A stretch of DNA of 41,131 bases. It comes from an uncultured Clostridia bacterium. GTDB lineage: Bacteria > Bacillota > Clostridia > TANB77 > CAG-508. The stretch's first letter is position 1. The number at the start of each line of letters is the position of its first letter. The notes beneath the pieces were generated by a model. The model was not told where the DNA came from. It made no database searches and was given only the letters and a program-made list of their open reading frames with translations. Shown one piece after another: positions 38,133 to 41,131 of the stretch. The DNA is taken from the NCBI GenBank assembly GCA_947631185.1, contig CANRKJ010000023.1, positions 1 through 41,131 of the forward strand. The letters run 5' to 3'. A program made the translations under genes and the position numbers.

Positions 38133-38195
38133 AGTTTGCTAAACTTGTAGGGTTCGTTTAGGGCCGCGGAGGTTCAAATCCTCTCACCTACGCCA
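38133..38195 (+). pseudogene. 3' half of the split tRNA-Ser(GCU), right attachment site
   Basis: From the core AGTTTGCTAAACTT (38133-38146) the sequence continues as a serine tRNA: variable arm TAGGGTTCGTTTAGGGCCGC, T arm GGAGG-TTCAAAT-CCTCT, acceptor CACCTAC, encoded CCA. A hairpin with a T-run follows (AGATATGT/ACATATTTC, about 38203-38228), the likely native tRNA terminator. Confidence 0.85.
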
Positions 38196-38240
38196 AGTAG
38201 AGAGATATGTAAGAACATATTTCTTTTTTATTTTGAAAAA

Positions 38241-38369
38241 GTGAGAGGAGTTGAAAAGGAGTGGTTCATGTTTTGGCGATTTCAACAGAAATCGTCGAAA
38301 CTGAACAAAAACAATCCCTTTGGATTGTTTTTACGACGCGGCCTCTGGCAAATCCTCTCACCTACGCCA
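38241..38369 (+). other. Structured block ending in a second, degenerate tRNA-Ser 3' end
   Basis: GTGAGAGG (38241-38248) pairs with CCTCTCAC (38354-38361). It encloses a long hairpin (38264-38283 with 38288-38306; GGCGATTTC-AACA-GAAATCGTC at its tip) and AACAATCC-CTTT-GGATTGTT (38310-38329). The 3' portion and following terminator copy the tRNA 3' end at 38175-38240: the stretch starting CAAATCCTCTCACCTACGCC is identical at both, 174 bp apart. It looks like the remnant of an earlier insertion at this tRNA, or a small RNA gene. Confidence 0.5.
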
Positions 38370-38412
38370 AGTAGAGAGATATGCGAGAACATATTTCTTT
38401 TTTTTATATGAA

Positions 38413-39150
38413 TTTAGTGAACATAAAATATTATATTAATATAATTTTTATATATTAAGAATGTTTTTCATATTTTTTAGTATATAAAATTTTGTCAACA
38501 TATGAAAAAATTTTCTACAAAATTTCAGCCCACGAACAATTAGTGTTAATTTTATAATATATTTTATATTTTTATATTAAAAAGCACGTTATTTATATTA
38601 TGGAAACTAATATTTTAAATAATATTAAAATAAGTCAAAAAATTATAAAAAATATAATTATTTATAGATAATAATAAAAGTAAATAATATATGAATAAAT
38701 TTTCTAGATAAATCAAAAAATGTTGAATTATGTTAATAAAAATATTTATGATATGAAAAAATAATTTGTTAGAAAAATAAGTTGATTTATATTATTAAAA
38801 AATTAAATTAAGAAGTAAATAGTTATTTTTGAATTATAAATTCTAATAAGTATAATTAATAAAAAAGTTAAAAAAAAAAAGAGTCTCGAAAATAAAAAAT
38901 AAGGCTTAAAAAATTTTTATAAAGGGAACTAATCGCTAAAAAAGAAAAATTAAAAATTTTTTATTTTGAAAAGAATTTAAAAAAATAACATAAATTAAAT
39001 TTATTTTGTTAAAAAATTTAAATCGAAAAAGATTAATATATAATTAAAAATATAAAATAATTAAAAAAAGAAAAATTAAAAATATATTATATTATATTAT
39101 ATTATATTATTTTATAATACAAAATAATAAATATATATAAAAATTATAGT
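38413..39150. other. Non-coding, extremely AT-rich region
   Basis: About 740 bp of nearly pure A+T with no gene, hairpin box or tRNA. A short ATATT/ATTAT tandem stretch occurs near 39085-39110. I see nothing else in it. Confidence 0.7.
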
Positions 39151-39807
39151 TACTCATTGGACGCCCGAAAAAATAAAATATTTAAATGTTAATTATAATA
39201 TCGAATAATAGAATAACAAAATACGAAAAAACAGAATCGAAAATACCGAATATTTGATTTAAAAATTTTATAATATAAAACGAAAAATGAATATATATAA
39301 TCATATATATGGGCGCTGTTTTAAAATTCAAAAAGAATATATTTAAATATCATTTATAATATCAAATAATAGAATAATAAAATACGAAAAAACAGAATCG
39401 AAAATATCAAATATTTTATTTAAAAATTTTATAATACAAAATATTAAATAAACAAAAATATATATGTATGGTCACTCATTGGACGCCCAAAAAAAGAAAT
39501 ATTAAAATATTATTTATAATATCAAATAATAGAATAACAAAATACGAAAAAACAGAATCGAAAATATCAAATATTCTATTTGAAAATTTCATAATATAAA
39601 ATAATAAATATATATAATTAAATGTATGGGCGCTCATTGGGTGCCCGAAAAAAAGAAATATTAAAATGTTATTTGTAATATCGAATAATAAAATGACAAA
39701 ATACGAAAAAGCAGAATCGAAAATATCAAATATTTTATTTGAAAATTTTATAATACAAAATATTAAAAAAATAAAAAATATATATGTGGCGCTCATTGGG
39801 CGCCCGA
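39151..39807. repeat. Tandem array of hairpin boxes, about 158-bp period (first block)
   Basis: Boxes or box remnants lie near 39151, 39309 (truncated to GGGCGCTGTTTTAAAATTC), 39466, 39622 and 39785. The spacers are close copies containing AATACGAAAAAACAGAATCG and ATTTAAAAATTTTATAATAC. Apparent open frames on the minus strand come only from the repeat. Confidence 0.85.
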
Positions 39808-40242
39808 GAAAATATATTTATAAAAATTAATTTTATAAAATCAAATAATAAAATTATAAATAAAAATTAAAATTAAAAAAAATATGTAAAAAAATAAAAT
39901 TTAAATGTTATGTTAATAATTAGAAAAAAGAAAATAAAATAATAAAAAAATAGGGTATAAAAATATTAATAAAAGTAGGGAATTTAAGGATTTAAAAAGC
40001 AAACAAAATTGCGGTAAAAATATCAAAAAATTAAAAGAATATATAGAATAAAAATGTAAAATAAGAATTTTAGAAAAAAATGTGAATTTGTAAATATCAA
40101 ATTTATAAATATATTTATTAAAATAATAATTATAATTTTATGTAAAATTATTCAAAAAATAAAACCATAATTGAAAATATTAAATTCAGAATTTAATAAT
40201 AATTCATATATATTTTTTAATATAATTATAAAAAATATTTTT
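39808..40242. other. AT-rich DNA between the two blocks of the array
   Basis: About 435 bp with no gene. The spacer sequence of the array is not recognisable here. Confidence 0.6.
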
Positions 40243-41131
40243 TTCGGGCGCCCAATGAGCGCCCCTACAATTTATAATATTAAAAATAAATATATATAAA
40301 TTATTAAAAAATTAATTAGAAATCCAGAATTAATAAAATAATAATACGAAAAAACAGAATTGAAAATATCAAATGTTTTTTTTGAAAATTTTATAATACA
40401 AAATGAAAAAATAATATCTATAATTAAATGTATGGTCGCTGTTTTAAAATTCAAAAAAGAAAATATTAAAATGCTATTTGTAATATCGAATAATAAAATG
40501 ACAAAATACGAAAAAGCAGAATCGAAAATACCAAATAAATTATTTAAAAATTCTACAATACAAAATATTAAATAGATAAAAATATATATGTAGGGGCGCT
40601 CATTGGGCGCCCAAAAAAAAGAATATTAAAATGTTATTTATATTATCAAATAATAGAATAAGAAAATACGAAAAAACAGAATCGAAAATATCAAATAAAT
40701 TATTTGAAAATTCTACAATACAAAATATTAAATAGATAAAAATATATATGTAGGGGCGCTCATTGGGCGCCCGGAAAAAGAAATATTAAAATGTTATTTA
40801 TAATATCAAATAATAGAATAACAAAATACGAAAAAACAGAATCGAAAATATCAAATATTTTATTTAAAAATTTTATAATACAAAATATTAAATAAACAAA
40901 AATATATATGTATGGTCACTCATTGGTCGCGCAAAAAAGAAATATTAAAATATTATTTATAATATCGAATAATAGAAAAACAAAATACGAAAAAATAGAA
41001 TCGAAAATATCAAATAAATTATTTAAAAATTCTACAATATAAAATATTAAATAGATAAAAGAGATATATGTAGGGGCGCTCATTGGGCGCCCGAAAAAAA
41101 GAAATATTAAAATGTTATTTGTAATATCGAA
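40243..41131. repeat. Tandem array of hairpin boxes, about 160-bp period (second block, runs off the right edge)
   Basis: One box at 40243-40269 is in inverted orientation (CGGGCGCCCAATGAGCGCCC). Forward boxes or remnants follow near 40431 (truncated, GGTCGCTGTTTTAAAATTC), 40590, 40750, 40910 and 41070 at an almost exact 160-bp step. Spacers match those of the first block. The array continues past the window. Confidence 0.85.

Larger units (their letters stand above)
25690..38146. mobile_element. Integrative element, about 12.4 kb, in the anticodon loop of tRNA-Ser(GCU)
   Basis: Bounded by direct copies of AGTTTGCTAAACTT, each at one half of a split tRNA-Ser gene. Near both ends are paired TAACTGG repeats, probable integrase arm sites. 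An excisionase and a tyrosine integrase lie at the right end, as in Tn916-like elements. Cargo is a replication initiator, a resolvase, DUF proteins, two zinc-ribbon membrane proteins and a replacement tRNA-Ser. No relaxase, coupling protein or secretion genes are seen, so it is not self-conjugative. It contains none of the hairpin boxes common around it, consistent with later arrival. Confidence 0.85.

Noticed and set aside
39476-39796. Minus-strand open frame of 106 codons in the right-hand array
   Set aside because: The frame exists only because the ~158-bp repeat unit happens to lack stops; the protein is an internal repeat of itself.

Overview
This is the replication-origin neighbourhood of a very AT-rich, low-GC Gram-positive (Firmicutes/Clostridia-type) chromosome. 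The evidence is gene order: gyrB, recF, dnaN and dnaA read leftward from the origin, and rpmH, rnpA, yidD, yidC, jag, mnmE, mnmG, rsmG, parA, parB and a DUF4446 gene read rightward. Most intergenic stretches are over 80% A+T by eye. I cannot name the species.

Region 1 (1-7380, minus strand) is an accessory locus just beyond gyrB. It holds a small protein resembling the N-terminal part of VirB4 proteins, a VirB4/TraC-type ATPase, a CpaE/TadZ-like P-loop ATPase, an unrecognised soluble protein and the first 835 residues of a large exported surface protein that runs off the left edge. A consensus promoter drives it, but an intrinsic terminator lies only about 10 nt after the predicted transcription start.

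Region 2 (7370-7788, plus strand) is a probable structured non-coding RNA of about 415 nt. It has its own promoter and terminator, a long-range closing helix and several internal hairpins.

Region 3 (7786-25603) is the conserved core: DNA replication initiation, ribosomal protein L34, RNase P protein, membrane insertion (YidC/YidD/Jag), tRNA modification (MnmE/MnmG), 16S rRNA methylation (RsmG) and chromosome partitioning (ParA/ParB). dnaA is split by one extra base in its Walker A motif. A tRNA-Ser(UGA) gene ends the region.

Region 4 (about 25690-38146) is an integrated mobile element. It sits in the anticodon loop of a tRNA-Ser(GCU) gene, whose two halves now lie about 12.4 kb apart, each carrying the 14-bp core AGTTTGCTAAACTT. 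Just inside the left end is an intact tRNA-Ser(GCU) that could replace the broken gene. The element carries DUF4314, DUF6809, DUF3846 and DUF6076 proteins, a ribbon-helix-helix protein, two paralogous zinc-ribbon/membrane proteins, a serine resolvase, a probable replication initiator, an excisionase and a tyrosine integrase. No conjugation genes were seen in it.

Region 5 (38147-41131) is tRNA debris with a second structured block, then non-coding AT-rich DNA and a long repeat array.

Two patterns cut across the window. A short hairpin box (GGGGCGCTCATTGGGCGCCC and variants) occurs in four tandem arrays, each with its own period (about 60, 100, 177 and 160 bp) and its own spacer; it is absent from the mobile element. 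Three broken reading frames (dnaA, the virB4 start, the integrase) are each repaired by removing one C directly before GGA, which suggests one mutational or sequencing cause.
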